A DNA stretch of 64,000 bases, from contig JASJZC010000005.1 of assembly GCA_037178855.1 (NCBI GenBank), positions 6,076,001 to 6,140,000 of the forward strand. The letters run 5' to 3'. A program made the translations under genes and the position numbers. Position 1 is the stretch's first letter, and every line of letters begins with the position of its first letter. The stretch comes from Oscheius sp. JU75 (Eukaryota; Nematoda; Chromadorea; Rhabditida; Rhabditidae). The notes under the pieces were generated by a model. It did no database searches and had not been told where the DNA came from. It was given only the letters and a program-made list of their open reading frames with translations. Positions 12,101 through 24,466 of the stretch are shown piece by piece.

Positions 12101-12984
12101 GCCCTTCTTTATTTGACCTGAGCGTGTTGTCTTGCTCTCACCCTCATCATCCCATCGGGCTTGTGTTGACTATCCGCTCTTCCAATTTAATGCATAATTA
12201 TCGTGAGGAGAACCAATGCTCGAGCACTTTTCGCATTGTTTCTTACGCTCTGTATATCATAGAAAAAGGTGACGTGAGTGGGGAGGTCAGGAATGAAAGA
12301 GGAAATGTCACATTTGCATGTCAGAAATATATGGACGCGTAAGACTATTATCCTTAGAAGTGTGTAAATCTTCTTCACTCTGATCTCAACAACTCTTTGA
12401 CCAGGAATGATCCTCCAACGTCCAGCAATTACCGGACCAAATGAGGTTCTCTGACAAAAAGTGTGATGCTTACGTCGCTAATTGCTTTGCATGAGGAACG
12501 AACGCAATCATAGCAATTTGTACTGGCTTTACCGCCCTAACTTCCAGCAAACTTTAGTCAGTGCTGGGAATACCCTCCAACTAATGTGATTTTCTGCAGC
12601 TGTCTGGGACCAAAAAAAAATCATCTCCAGTTAGGGTCACACTTTACAACTTCAGCCCCGAAGGCGTCTCTTTTTGTCAGCGCTGTGACAGCTGATGACA
12701 TTTCTCCTTATGTTAACAGCCTCGTTCACAGCTTCTTCACTTCCCCAAAAAAAGTTATTGTTCTGATAAATGTTCTAGTGTCTTGCCGGCTGTTTTGCAT
12801 AGAAATAGAGCTATTCTTCCAGTAGAACTTGGTGTCAATTGCACTCTAGAGAGCTCTGGCTAATTATAACCCAATTATGAACCAAGAAATGCTCATACTA
12901 GCATTTTCTTGAAGTACTAGTCGCTTACGACCTAGTGCTCTCTTTGCTAGGAAATCAACTGTTGTTTCTTCTGACTCGACGTGT
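9194..12984. other. Long gene-poor region
   Basis: About 3.8 kb. Open frames of 60-146 codons occur on both strands (for example minus 11274-10834) but have biased, unstructured composition, no domain motif and no supporting splice pattern. I see no transposon ends, tRNA or simple repeat of note. Confidence 0.4.
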
Positions 12985-13055
12985 CATCTTTAATCTGGGA
13001 TAGTACTTGACAGAAAAGGTTACAGAAACTGTCAAGTATTAAACCAGATTAGATG
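12985..13055. ncRNA. Hairpin, candidate microRNA precursor
   Basis: A near-perfect 71-nt stem-loop. Arm 1 is CATC, a TT bulge, TAATCTGG, a 2-nt mismatch, TAG and TACTTGACAG. The loop is 15 nt (13014-13028). Arm 2 is CTGTCAAGTA, TTA, AA, CCAGATTA and GATG. That makes about 25 paired bases with one 2x2 internal loop and one 2-nt bulge, the size and shape of an animal pre-miRNA. It lies far from any coding exon. The sequence does not decide the transcribed strand. A small palindromic repeat remnant is the alternative. Confidence 0.4.
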
Positions 13056-15003
13056 TGGCATGTGTTACGGGCAGACGCCAGGTAGATCTCTTGCTTGAGT
13101 TCTTTGGTTAAATCTGATCTTCGTACTTCATCTTAATTGGCTCTCAATGTATGTAATCAAAACAACTTTTTTAAATTTAAATTGTTGCGAGACTTCCATT
13201 AAACTAAAGCTTTAATTACTACAACTAACTAAAAACTAGGCAACTGATAAGCATTAGGAAAAGGCTAAAAAAAGATCGCACCTGACCTTGGCTACACGCT
13301 CTCGTAGTTCCTTCTGACCTCGCTTCCTCTCAAATTACTCGACGTGCCTCAAATTTCCTGACTGAACTCGGCCCTTGGGCACAGGAAATCGCTAAAAATT
13401 CAATTCGGCCGGTGCAGAGACTTCTTTTGCAAGTAACTCACGTTTGTCCTCGTGGCCGTCGCCCCCGTCAAACTGGGAATACCCTTTCTCTGATTGCATC
13501 GCTTATGGTCCAGTCTAGGTGGGCCTTCATTAAAATTTTCAACATTGACACAACTGACTGTGTTCTCGACTATCCAAATAGCTTTCCAATGTGATCGAAA
13601 ACGAAAACGAGATGTTTCCTGGATCAAAAGTCACTTGACTATAGCTGGTAGTCCCAGAAGACTTTCTCTCGACAAAAAGTCGATTTTTCTATAAGAAAGA
13701 CTTCTGCAACAGACTCTCGGGATGTTCTATCTGTCTCTTTCGCCCCCAGGCCCAATTATCATTCATTTCATGAAGGGGACAGGAAGGTTGTTCTAGTGGC
13801 TTTGATCTTGAACAAATGATGTTTCACTTCATTATGGGAGCATCGAGACAGCTTTTCTCTTGGTTTTCTGTTCCAACTCTTCTTTTGCTACTGCTTTCTT
13901 TTAACATCAAAAGTGCAGTGGGTATGACTTTCCTTCTTTTGGCACAATCTTGTAAATATCTTCCGTTATGATCTAGCTGAGACATAATAACTACCGAATG
14001 AAGTTAAGACCAAACTCAATTCTATCCCGCTCTAACATGTGTTTTAACTCAACGTCCTTCATTTGTTTTCCCCATTTTTTTGTGATCTGCATGATTAATC
14101 TGTCTGCCGTCTCAACTTTTTGTCATCCTTATTGTTCTCTCAAAAATGGGCGAAAAGTTTTCAAAAGCAATGCGTCACAAGAACGTCTGTCCTTTTACTG
14201 GAAACTTGAGTAGCAGCCTCTCCGAGTCTCAAGTTTTTGCACCTGTTGTCGTTTACGAAGACAACTCAATTTGTTTTACTCATTCTGAATAATCGCCGAC
14301 ACTCCTTTTTTGGTAACTTTTTCCCGCCGAAACACGTGCCTTTGCTGCGCTTCCAGCTAGTTCAACTGGCCTGATCAAATAGAAGGTACACCGTCCCGTA
14401 GAGCCTTTCCTTTTTGTCCAACATTCCAAATTGTAAGTTCTGCAATATAGTATTAGTTCCAAAAAGTGATGTTCTATGTAGTTGAGCTAACCTAACACTT
14501 TGTATGCCCTGCAACTTGTCCATTCATCTCGCCGCGTGATCCCTCAATTTGTTAACTTTTTGCTGCTTTTTGAAACTTTGAAAGATAGAGTTAGGGGCGA
14601 ATTCGTCAGTTCACATCAAGGACTCCGTTATACACCCAGTATCCCGTCCTCCTTGATGTACTTAAACAGATTACAACAAGGAGTCTGGAATCTTGATTCT
14701 TCGGAAAAGTTGGTGATGTCCGAGGTATATAAATGAAGTTGAGAAGATAAAGATGATTGCTTTGACCGTCCAGTGCTCGGTAGTTTAATTCTCATTTATA
14801 TCACAGTCGATTGATGACAGTTTAATCCTAAAAGAATATATTTGCGAGCCTAAGTATTTACTAGTCTTTTCTCAATTGGCCGCTCGCTATTAGTCAGTGG
14901 TCCCTCATCTCTAGAAAAAGTGACAGCCACATGTGTCCCACTTTGAACACTGACCAGCCTTGTCTTCTCAATCTTTCCGTTTCTCCGAACACCAACTTTT
15001 CAG
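13056..15003. other. Intergenic upstream of the neuropeptide receptor
   Basis: About 1.9 kb, AT-rich around 13150-13260, with no recognised gene. A pyrimidine tract ending TTTTCAG at 14997-15003 abuts the receptor ATG. Confidence 0.4.
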
Positions 15004-16787
15004 ATGAATGAAACAGATCTACCTCCGGTACCATATGAAACTGTCCAGCCACTCACACCCTTTATGAAGGTGGGTTTTAATCTTAATTGACAACCGAGAT
15101 GTCTAGATATTATGTATATGTTTCTACTCCATGCTCTGCATCTGCTCCGTCTACGGAAATGTCTTGGTTATTTTGGTCATTGTCACTTTCCGGAGGTTAC
15201 GGACAGCAACCAATATACTCATCCTCAATTTGGCTATTGGTAGGACCAGTTACTTATCCATCAAACAAAGTGATCTAGCTGATTTGTTGATATCAGTGTT
15301 TTGTATGCCCTTTTCCTACTGGGCCGTGCTCATTTTCGACGATCAACGATGGATCTTCGGAGAATTTATGTGCTCCTTGCTATCGTTCCTCCAAGGAGTG
15401 GCGGTTTTCCTTTCCTCGTGGACTCTCGTCGTCATTAGGTTTGTTCAATCAAACAAAAATTTATCGAGTTCAGTTTCGACCGCTGGGTTGCCATCATGTT
15501 CGTCCTGTCTCCAAGTGTGAGACTCACTCGAAGAAGGGCAACCTACCTCGTGCTGGCCACTTGGTGCTTCAGTGTTGTCATGGCTCTACCTCTGTTCATT
15601 GTCACGAAATCTACACAGTTGGGAGAAAATGGACCGTGGAGCTGTGGAGAAGACTGGCAGTACTTCAGCAATGCGGCACAAGTAAAAGAAACCAGAAATT
15701 AAGGGATCTGTTATTATTTTAGCTCCAATCCTACTACAACACGGCAGTCCTGGTGCTTCAGTATGTCGTCCCACAGACTGTCCTCATCATTACCTACACG
15801 TTCATCGGAATGAAGATGTGGAACAGTCGGATTCCGAGCAGTCTTTCGACCAAGAAGATCATTAATGAGAGGCACGAAAGTGTCAAGAAGGTATAATTGA
15901 CTCTCTTCCATTCAGATCCATTTGCAGCTGATCCCGATGGTTATTCTCATCTCGGCTCTGTTTGCTCTCTGTTGGCTGCCACTACTCCTCTTGATAAACG
16001 TCATTGTTGTCTACTGGGAGAGAGCCGCCTCTTGGTCATACATTCTTTATGCTTGGTAGGCTTCTGAAAAATGAGATAATGAAGGAATCATAGGTGGTTT
16101 GCACATGGTCTGGCTATGCTTCACTCTATTGTCAACCCGATCGTCTACTACATGAGAAATGCTCGCTTCCGGGAGGGATTCCACTACTTCTCGAGGTTCC
16201 TTCCATGGGTCCATTTCACCGGGTTCAAGCTGCTGTCCGAAAATAATAACAGAAGGTATCCGGTTCGATTGGAAAAAAGTGAATGGCTTTCAGTTGTCGG
16301 GCAAGCTCGAAAAATGGCGTCGTCCCAGGAACCTTCTCCACCTCTGTAAGTTCACTTTTGGTACTAGTGAGTAATCAAAAGTCAAACGTTACTATGTTAG
16401 TATAACCAAGAATTCAGTGCAAGAACCTACGACAGGAAATTCTTCTTGAAAGGTACCAGTTTGGGTTGTTTGCTGTGAAATGTGATGAATTGTATTGTAT
16501 CACTGAAGAATCGAAACCATTTCTGAAAATAATTAAGGCTTTGTTTGCCAAGTGATCGTATTCTGTCAAAATGTCTTTCATGTTGACAGTCTGTCAACGA
16601 CGAACAAACTGAGAAACTTTTTGATCCCTCAGACTGGCAGGTCACAATTTGAACCCATATTGAACTCCGTTCGTTGAACAAAAATTTTTAATTTGATTTT
16701 TTGCAGGCCCGTGAATCTCGCAAGGCGATGAACGTCGAGATTCGTCCTCTACTGGTAACCGAAAAGCTCCCAAAGTCAATGGTCTGA
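15004..16787 (+). CDS. Rhodopsin-class neuropeptide receptor (NPY/RYamide/tachykinin-like)
   Basis: ATG at 15004 sits directly after TTTTCAG. A short extracellular N-terminus is followed by TM1 with the GNVLVILVIV motif, TM2 (NILILNLAIADLLISVFCM, with the NLAxAD motif), an extracellular WIFGEFMC cysteine, TM3 ending SFDRWVAI, TM4 (ATWCFSVVMALPLFIV), TM5, TM6 with CWLPLLLLI and TM7 with NPIVYYM, the standard NPxxY. At least six introns of about 38-50 bp interrupt it. The DRY motif is DRW. The C-terminal tail continues in an exon at about 16708 and ends either at 16785-16787 or, if GTCTGA at 16782 is a donor, near 16927. The overall pattern fits the npr-type receptors of nematodes for amidated peptides. 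The ligand is not inferable. Confidence 0.85.
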
Positions 16788-19119
16788 CCTTTTCTTCTGC
16801 GTCTCCTTCGAATTGACCTTCTGATTACGTGTAAAGTCTTCTCTCTCCTCTAGGAACTTGGTCCTTTAACAAACCCTCGACTCATTCCATCGAATTGGAA
16901 GACGAACTTGTGTACGTGTGCTCGTTGATGTATTATTGTGGTCATATAAAGTCTGTACAGTTTCTCCAAACCTCGAGAATATTGATCTGCTAACGGAAGA
17001 GAGATCGAAATAGACTCGAGATTCGAAGTGCAGCCGACAGCTGGAGGTAAACAAAACGAGAGGATTACGGTATGGGACAGAAAGGAGAATCAAGGAGATC
17101 TGATTCGTACCAGAATGACGTCGTTCGCTTCTTTATAATGATTTTAGTTCCCCTAACCTACTCAAAAACAGAGTCTAAAGCTTGTTGTGACTATAAACCT
17201 CTTCGTGCGTAAACTTCTCAGAAAACAAGTCTTTAGTCACTGAAGACACAATGGCTTTGAATGTCACCAAGAACAACAATCTATAAGCCTAGTTCTCTTC
17301 CTTCTCGATATAAGCGTTTATAGCTTCGCAACATTTGGCCTATTAGATTAGCCCTCCAGTTCCCCTTAATTTAGAATAAACACTGCCTCCCCTTCACTAT
17401 TATACGCAATCCCAGCTCAACACTTTTAATTTGGTTCAGCTTCAGTACTGGGGATCGAAAGCTTATCTCTGTAAGGTGAATCCTCTTGGTTGTTCTGTGG
17501 TCATCCTGATCGAACTTATCCGGAGTTCTCGATACATTGCCGGTTCGAAAATGCTCATAAATTTATGAGTTTAACTTCAACTACCTTGGCAGTATTTCAC
17601 GGATGGAACGGACCGAAGTTTACTGTTCTGCAATTGTTAAAATCAAGCGCTCTTACTCACTCTCAGTTCTATATCTTACAAATGCAATCCACCAAGAGTG
17701 TCTAATCTCAGTATAAGCTCTGAAAATTCTAATCCTAACTTTTCAATCCCACCTTACCCTACCCGCGTCATGCTTCCCTGTTTTTGTACTCGAACACCGG
17801 TTATAGATAGAGGCGATATAACAGCGGAAATTGGATTTGAGAGATCCGGAAGAGGGGCTTTTAATAGAGTAGACACCCACCTGGCAGGTCGGTCGGACGT
17901 GCGAATGATACCCAATCGGCTCGCGCACCGCAAGGCGGGGTTACGGTAGGGTTTGACGGGTGAAACGTCAAGTCAGTCAAGTGTTTATGCAGGTGGATTA
18001 GCTGCACCCTGGCTCCTTTACACTTACCGCTTTGACAGGAGAGAAAATTGACCGCTTTCGAACGGAGATCTTTGTCCAGAGGAATGTCGAAGATGTGTGT
18101 TTATCTATTAAAGAGCATAAGACATTCTCGAAACAACATAGTACTGACGTCTTCTTGGTCCGTTTGAATGCTAATGCGTTAACACATTTGCACCTCCATA
18201 TACTTTTAGGATGCGTAGGACATCACACCAAAAATCAGATATTCGTCTAATTCGTCTGCAACACTAATGGGCCTATTTTTGCACTATATTAGGATCTTTC
18301 GCTTACGGAAGTATTTCATTTCAAAACGAAATTAGCTTATTTCGACGAGTGGCAACACCTTCCTCATTGCCTTTTTACTGGTTCAATTTGCGATGACGTC
18401 CTTTTGAAATCATTTCCTTCTAGCCCAGACATTTTTAACTGTCTTCATATTCGTACCGTACTTTTATTTTAATACTCTTAATAATAGGAATAGGGGTCTC
18501 TTACAATCGGTCACTTGCGGTTATATAACTAGGCACTCGGGTGTGGTCAAGTGCTCTTAAGTGAATACACATAGAGGCACTGTGCGTTCTTTTAATCACA
18601 CTCATTAACGTTCAAAAACAAATTGAAACAAAATCATTCACACGGTTTCATGGATCTATTTTCCTACCGAACTCAGATGCAGTACCATTCGGTTTTATGT
18701 TTACAGCTAACCCCAACATCTCCTTCTTTTCACGAAGCATACAGCTTCTACTAGAATACGGCAATGTCTCTTCTTCCGTTTTGTGACATTTGCGAAAACA
18801 GCGACTCAGACTCGCCGATGTAAGCATCTTCGTCATCTTCAGTATTCATAGAGCATCCTGACAATAGGCTCGTTCAGTCTTCAACCTGGTTCTGGAAACA
18901 AAAAATCTTTCTGACCTCAATTCGATTAAACGAATCACTGACAAAATGCTACTCGATTAGCGGAGAGCTCGACCTGGCTGATTACACCCGCCCCTCAATC
19001 AGTCCGTAGATGATCCGTAGTCCTAGTCAACCCTTTCCATCCCTTAAGTATGTCAATGCTTGTCCTTCCTTTTTGAAATCGTTCTTTAACCTTTTTTCCA
19101 CTCAAAAGAGCGATTACAG
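16788..19119. other. Intergenic, no recognised gene
   Basis: About 2.3 kb without a supportable coding exon. A short GC-rich patch at 17880-17945 stands out from AT-rich surroundings, but I cannot assign it to a known RNA. Confidence 0.4.
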
Positions 19120-19653
19120 ATGTCCTCAATGCTCACGCTCTTGATTCTCATTTTGGCTTTCGCCTTTTTGATCTGCCGAGTTTCAACGATGCCTCTCTAC
19201 TTCGACGAGGGGTAAGTACACTTTTTCCTTTAAGTCATAGCTGTGGTCTCTATCTTGTAGGAACAAAACTCTTTCAAAAACTTATCAGAAATTGTTGTCC
19301 TTTCTCGAAGCCTCTTTTGCGAGATTCCTTTCTGTCAAAATAGATCAGTTCAAAGGCCGAAACTCCTGTACAGTCGTTACCTTTCTTGAATAACTAGGTC
19401 AAGCAGCTGGCTAACTAAGTTTCGCGGCAGCGTGCGTATTCACTGCTCTTTAATAACTTCTGTACATTCGTTAACTCGACAAAAGGTGCCCGACTAAGAA
19501 AACGTTCAATGACATTTTCCTCCTCCAATCTGACGTTTCAGTGATCGCGAATGGTACTACATGGTCGAGAAGAAAGCTCCGGCTTACGTGCAATTCGAAG
19601 AGAACCAGGCGTCGAATCCAGCCTGGTACCCGCTGACTGTAATCCGTGGCTAA
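19120..19653 (+). CDS. Small secreted peptide precursor, neuropeptide-like
   Basis: Exon 1 (19120-19211) encodes MSSMLTLLILILAFAFLICR and VSTMPLYFDEG, a clear signal peptide. A GTAAGT donor and TTTCAG acceptor (intron 19212-19541) lead to exon 2 (19542-19653): DREWYYMVEKKAPAYVQFEE, then NQASNPAWYPLTVIRG and stop. The total is 67 residues. A dibasic KK separates a tyrosine-rich segment from a final 25-residue peptide, and the last residue is Gly, which could supply a C-terminal amide after processing. That architecture is typical of neuropeptide precursors. I do not recognise the mature sequence in any named family. A long, aromatic, Cys-free peptide could instead be a secreted effector or cuticle peptide. 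Confidence 0.6.
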
Positions 19654-20178
19654 CGTTTCAATGAATATTTGCTCACTATCGGGCAGCAGAAGCAAACGTT
19701 CTCGACACTTTCCTGGGAACAAGAATCTTCGCGACGAGAAATTGAAATGTGTAGCCTGTGAATAGAGTGGGAGGTTTGCGTAATGGGGTTGGGGCTTGTC
19801 CGATCATGCAAATTACAGATTGATGTTACATATTTTCTATGGCAAACATTGAGTAGACTTTGTTCTTCCAAACAAAATTGTAATCGGGAAACAGAAGAAG
19901 TTTCCTTCAAAACCTAATATACGCCATACACCCACGTTTTCGGTTAGACATCAAAACCAAGTAGAAATCAAATAATGCATCAGTATTATTAATCGTCATC
20001 GTATGTTGCCTTTGCGAACCCCCGAAACTCTTCTTTTCTCCCTCAAATCTGGTTACCGCCTTCTTTTGGTGGCTATAACCCGTACAAAAGAATCCCTCTA
20101 TTGCACTTGGTCGAAGGTAGAAAAAAAGCTGCAGAAGTTCATACAGTACCAGTACAATAAATAAAAGCATAACGACTA
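19654..20178. other. Intergenic between converging genes
   Basis: About 0.5 kb holding the 3' regions of the peptide gene (plus) and the carbonic anhydrase gene (minus). No other feature is seen. Confidence 0.45.
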
Positions 20179-21764
20179 TTATAGCTCAAAAGAGCTGGTG
20201 ACAGTACTTGTGACATTCTGCGTCGGCCTGTCATTTCCACGATTGAAGAGTTGAATCAGGACGTCGAGTTGTTCTTGACTGATGGTAATCGGCGTTTTGA
20301 AAACAGTCCATTCGACACAGGAACTGTAGTTTGGAGTAGTTAAAGACCCAGTATAAGTGAAGTAGTCCCTGATTTCTAAGTTATCGCAATTACTGCATAT
20401 AACAAAGTTCCGTACCAGGCAGAAGTTGAGAAATATCAATGTCATTCAGTTCTTCTTTCTCAATTGTAATCGGAGCTGTAACTGGTAGATGCTCTCGTAT
20501 GGCATCAGTTATCTTTCCGAATTCTGGATTCTCTTCACCAACCTTAATCGATTTATCCAATACAAATGGTCGAAATAACCTGAGCGAAGACTCCAAGAAC
20601 TGCTATTCCGTCTGGTTTACCCTGCGCATTCGAGAAGAGACCGTACTTCGGATTCCAAAACACCAGATGGATCTGAAGTATGAACTGAAACTGAGTTCTA
20701 GGAAACAACTACTTCGGCAGCATATTTGTTGCCATTGAGAGTGTGTTCTGATCCCATGTTTGGTCTTTTTGATGGATCACTCCAATGAGCATGCACATTG
20801 AACAACTGAAATTCTCCGTCCAAATGAGATGCAGTCATGACTGAAAACAACAGCTGTCTGTCTCGTCATCTGCTAATAAACTAACGGCTTTGGACAGCGA
20901 AAATGTCTGGATCCATGTATAGTTGAAACCCGTGACTGTCCGGAGCAACATGCATCTCAGTTGCATCCCCTGTGACATAGTTAAAGTCGACAGTCGTATT
21001 GGAAAGACTCGGATCATATTTGACATCGAGGTTGTCGAAATCGATGGGAGACTGTTGGAGACTGGCAGGAACTGAAATAAGTGTTTTGGCCGAATCTTGA
21101 TTGAACCTACTGTGGAAACAAGTGACACTGGTAATGTAGTATTCTCTTCGCCTGTGGACGTATTTCCAGCCACCATTTGTGCAGTTCAGATGACTGTAAG
21201 ATTGTTTAGTTTTGCGTTAAACTATTTAAAAACAGAAATGGAAATAAACGAACTGTAACTGCGATGCTCTGATCGTCAAAGGCTCCACCTCGTGTTGAAT
21301 GTGGTTCAATCGAACGTACGGCGTCCCGTTTATTGCTGGACAGTTGACATGTGCCTGAACTGTATTATTATACATTTTTCCTCTCCCTACCTGCATACAT
21401 CCGCCAATTTTGGGATAGTTCACGGTAGTCTTTAGACATTTTGAGCACGTTGAATGATAAGGGCAATGGTTTGAGATCAGTGTTTGAGGACAGACTGCAC
21501 ATGACAGAAGATCTAGAGTGGTGTTTTTTGAAAACTGTACATGCTTCTACCGAATCCTGGTGTACACGACAGCACTCCAGCTATACTTATTAACAATACA
21601 TGACACTGAAGGAAGCACATAGTGACCTGCACTGTGTTATCGAATGGAGACTGACTCGGAATCGGGACAGCGGAAGGGTTTAGTCTTGGTTGTCGGGAAT
21701 GCACAATGCGCAAAATGTAAATCAAGGTGAATATTATGTCACTGAACCTTGCACTATCATCCAT
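20179..21764 (-). CDS. Secreted alpha-carbonic anhydrase with an N-terminal Cys-rich module
   Basis: The C-terminal part is an alpha-carbonic anhydrase: LQQSPIDFDNLDV (family QSPI), FNVHAHWSD and GSEHTLNGNKYAAE, IHLVFWNPKYG, DGIAVLGVFAQ, NPEFGKITDAI and YFTYTGSLTTPNYSSCVEW. All three zinc-ligand histidines are present (HAH and the IH of IHLVFW), so it may be active. It catalyses hydration of CO2 to bicarbonate. Upstream, in frame through a 39-bp intron at about 21078-21117, lies a module with the pattern CxxC...C...C..C...C...C, LNCTNGGWKYVH and ITSVTC. It resembles nematode C6/DUF281-type extracellular domains. The first exons include a hydrophobic leader (FTLIYILRIV) after ATG 21764. The 5' exon choice is uncertain. 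Putting both modules in one protein is my exon join. Confidence 0.7.
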
Positions 21765-21874
21765 GTAAATCAAAATGTTGCACAGCAGGTGAACTGTGGA
21801 ACTCTTTCTGGTAATGATCAAGATGGAGGAAGTAGTTCACCAAGTGAATAGGTTTATGACTTTTCAACATCATG

Positions 21875-24152
21875 CTATTCAACAAGTATTTCCTCGAGTT
21901 GTTTCCTTTTCTCTTCAACACGCCTTCTCAAAGAGTCTAGCTCATCTATCCTTTCTCCACGAATGTTTGTGGTCAGCGGAACTACTGACTGTGCCTTTGA
22001 GATAGCCGCTTCCCGTCTGATTAACGAAAGTTGCAATTCCTGAAAAGAACGTTTTACTGAGAAAATAGCAATTGTACCCGCTGAAGCTGAGCAATAGTTC
22101 TATTCAAATGAGATTCCTCGTTTCTAAGCTGTTTAATCTCTTTCCGTAGATCAGCTGTATCCTCGACAGGAGAAAGGTCTCTTTTGTGGATGAGACCTTG
22201 GTACCGAGAGTTGAGAGTGTACAGGGTGTCTCTGAAACATACCCAAGCATCACATTGAAAGGGGTACGACCAACCTCAGAGCTTGCAGCTTTGTCTGTTC
22301 CTGTTGATTGGACAGTTCCAATAGTTCCAGTATCTGTTGAAGTTCCGCTTCCTTCTTTTCAAGTGACGTTCGGATTTTGTCTTCTTCTCGACATACCGTT
22401 ACTGTGCTCAGTTGTTGCACCTCTGAAAACAAAGTATTATTTCTGTTTTGTTTCCCACCTTTCTCCGGGACATCGCCATCGATCCGCTTTACTTGATGGG
22501 ACGCCTCTTCGAGAATCTTTCTCTGTTCTTCCAGCTCGTCTTGCATCTCGTCATTCTTCTCTACCAGTTTCGAAAGTCTTGCTTTCAAAGCAGCTTCTCT
22601 TCTTGTTGCTCCGATCAGTTCCTTTTTCAGATCAGATAAACGGCCATCTTCCCTGATATCCTGTCTTTGATCCATTCTGTTTCTCTTGTACTTCAGTTTC
22701 TGAACGAGGTTTGAAGAGCAAGAACGGTAAATTTACCGCAGTGCCATAATTTCCAAACACATCGTCGACTTCTTTTTCTCTGTGAGAAAACTTTTCTCTC
22801 AAAAGTTTCTTCTGCTCTTGATAAACGAGACTTTCTGGACTAAAGTCTCTTTCAACTTTGTCTGCTTTGAGATGCTTCAGCTCTTCATACTGCGGGAGAA
22901 TGTTCGCGTATTTCTGAGCTGGAATTATCAAATCATAATTTCAGAAACTACCTCTTTTAAATCATTGTTCGCTCTCTCCAATTTTTGTACTTCCCTCTGT
23001 TGTCTCTTCGTTTCACTGCTCATCCTGTCACAATCCTTTTCCAACAAACTGTACAACAAGGCGGTATTATGGTTGACTGCCTACACTTAATTTACAGTTA
23101 GTAAAGGATGAAAGAAACCTTGGTTTTCCTTTCACTTTTCACTTCTCCGTTGTCCTCATTGTTCAAATGTCGTAAAACAGTTTCGAACTCATCCACTGCG
23201 TCAATTCTCTCCCTCGCAAATATACCAACTTTGCGTCCAAGAGATTCCGATTGCGTTTGCCGCTTTCTCAAAACAACTTCTTCAATGATCATATAAATCG
23301 TACCGAATTTCATCGAGGATCTTCTCTTCAATCCGCTGAAGAGCTCCTTCAACTAAACGCGTGTCTCTCCTGAGACGACGAATGGAGCTGTCCTTAAATG
23401 TTGTTCTGTTTTGTTATTGTCTACTCACAGACCTGAGCAGCTTTCTTTTGTTCTAGCTTTTCCAAGTTCTGTTCCATTTTATGAGAGACTTGTCGATAGT
23501 TCTTCTTTTCTGCAGCGAGCTCAACACTTTTCATCTTTTGCTCTAGATCTCTCAACTCGAATGTCAATTGGTCCAGTTCTTCTCTTAGTCGGTCATCTGA
23601 AGAATTGTAATCGTTTGATATATTTCTTTCAGAGGCATTTTGACAAAAGCTAGATACTGCTTTTGACAAGAAATATAGGCTCTGTCCCGACTGAGTTAGC
23701 GACGTTTACTGTAAAACGTGACTTTCTGGACCACAACATGTTACTCATTAAACCTACTTTCGATTTCGGTTATCTTCGCTTCTCTTTCATCTTCAATCAG
23801 CTGCCGATGTATCTCCTCATGTTTTCTTCTTCTTAGTTCTCGTTCTTCAACCAATCGTTCCAAAGCGTTTTCGTGGCTTTGGGCCTCATGACTAGCCACT
23901 TTTCTCTGATGTTCAATAGTTCTTTCTTGAGATTCGCTCTGAGTTACCACTGTCGTCAAATCCTTTATTTTCTTCTTCTAAACAAATTTCAATGCATTAA
24001 CAAGTGACTCACCAAGTTGTTGATTTCTTCGTCGAGAGCTACTTCCACCTTTTGCAAATGATTTTCGACTTCTTGTTCATATTTCCGCTGGCGCTAAAAT
24101 CGGGTTTTAACACTGTTGAATGGAAATAACCCACCTCTTGACTGCGATCCAT
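21875..24152 (-). CDS. Long coiled-coil protein, function unknown
   Basis: ATG at 24152 (MDRSQERQRKYEQEVENHLQ) opens a chain of exons with 36-60 bp introns, ending at the TAG at 21877-21875. Nearly the whole protein is charged heptad repeat: LEKLVEERELRRRKHEEIHR-type runs, LREELDQLTFELRDLEQKMK, ALKARLSKLVEKNDEMQDEL and a C-terminal LRRRVEEKRKQLEEILVE. There is no transmembrane segment, motor or zinc motif. Such proteins serve as cytoskeletal, centrosomal or ciliary scaffolds, but sequence composition alone does not tell which. I do not recognise a specific orthologue. Antisense open frames over it are shadows of the coiled-coil codon bias. Confidence 0.7.
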
Positions 24153-24466
24153 AACGTTGGAGGGAACTAATGTCTAGACGGAAGTCAATCTCTCTGTACA
24201 CGCCTCAATGAACTAACATTTCTGGAAATGTTTTCCGACGTGACCATTTAAATAATGAAGACAATAGTATAAAAAGAACGAAGCTACTAACGAGGGACCA
24301 CGCGTTGCACGGCAACACTGCCCCTGTTTGGGGTCAAAATTTCAGAGTTTTTTGAAATGGCGGCGAAACAAATTATTAATGAGACTGATTCTGTGAAGCT
24401 TCAACACCAATTCCCAACCAGACAGTTGTTTTTGGAATGATAATAACTCATTCACTATGAAGATGT

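Noticed and set aside
17880-17945. A GC-rich patch that might be a structured RNA
   Set aside because: No stable stem system or similarity to SRP, RNase P/MRP or spliceosomal RNA could be recognised by eye.
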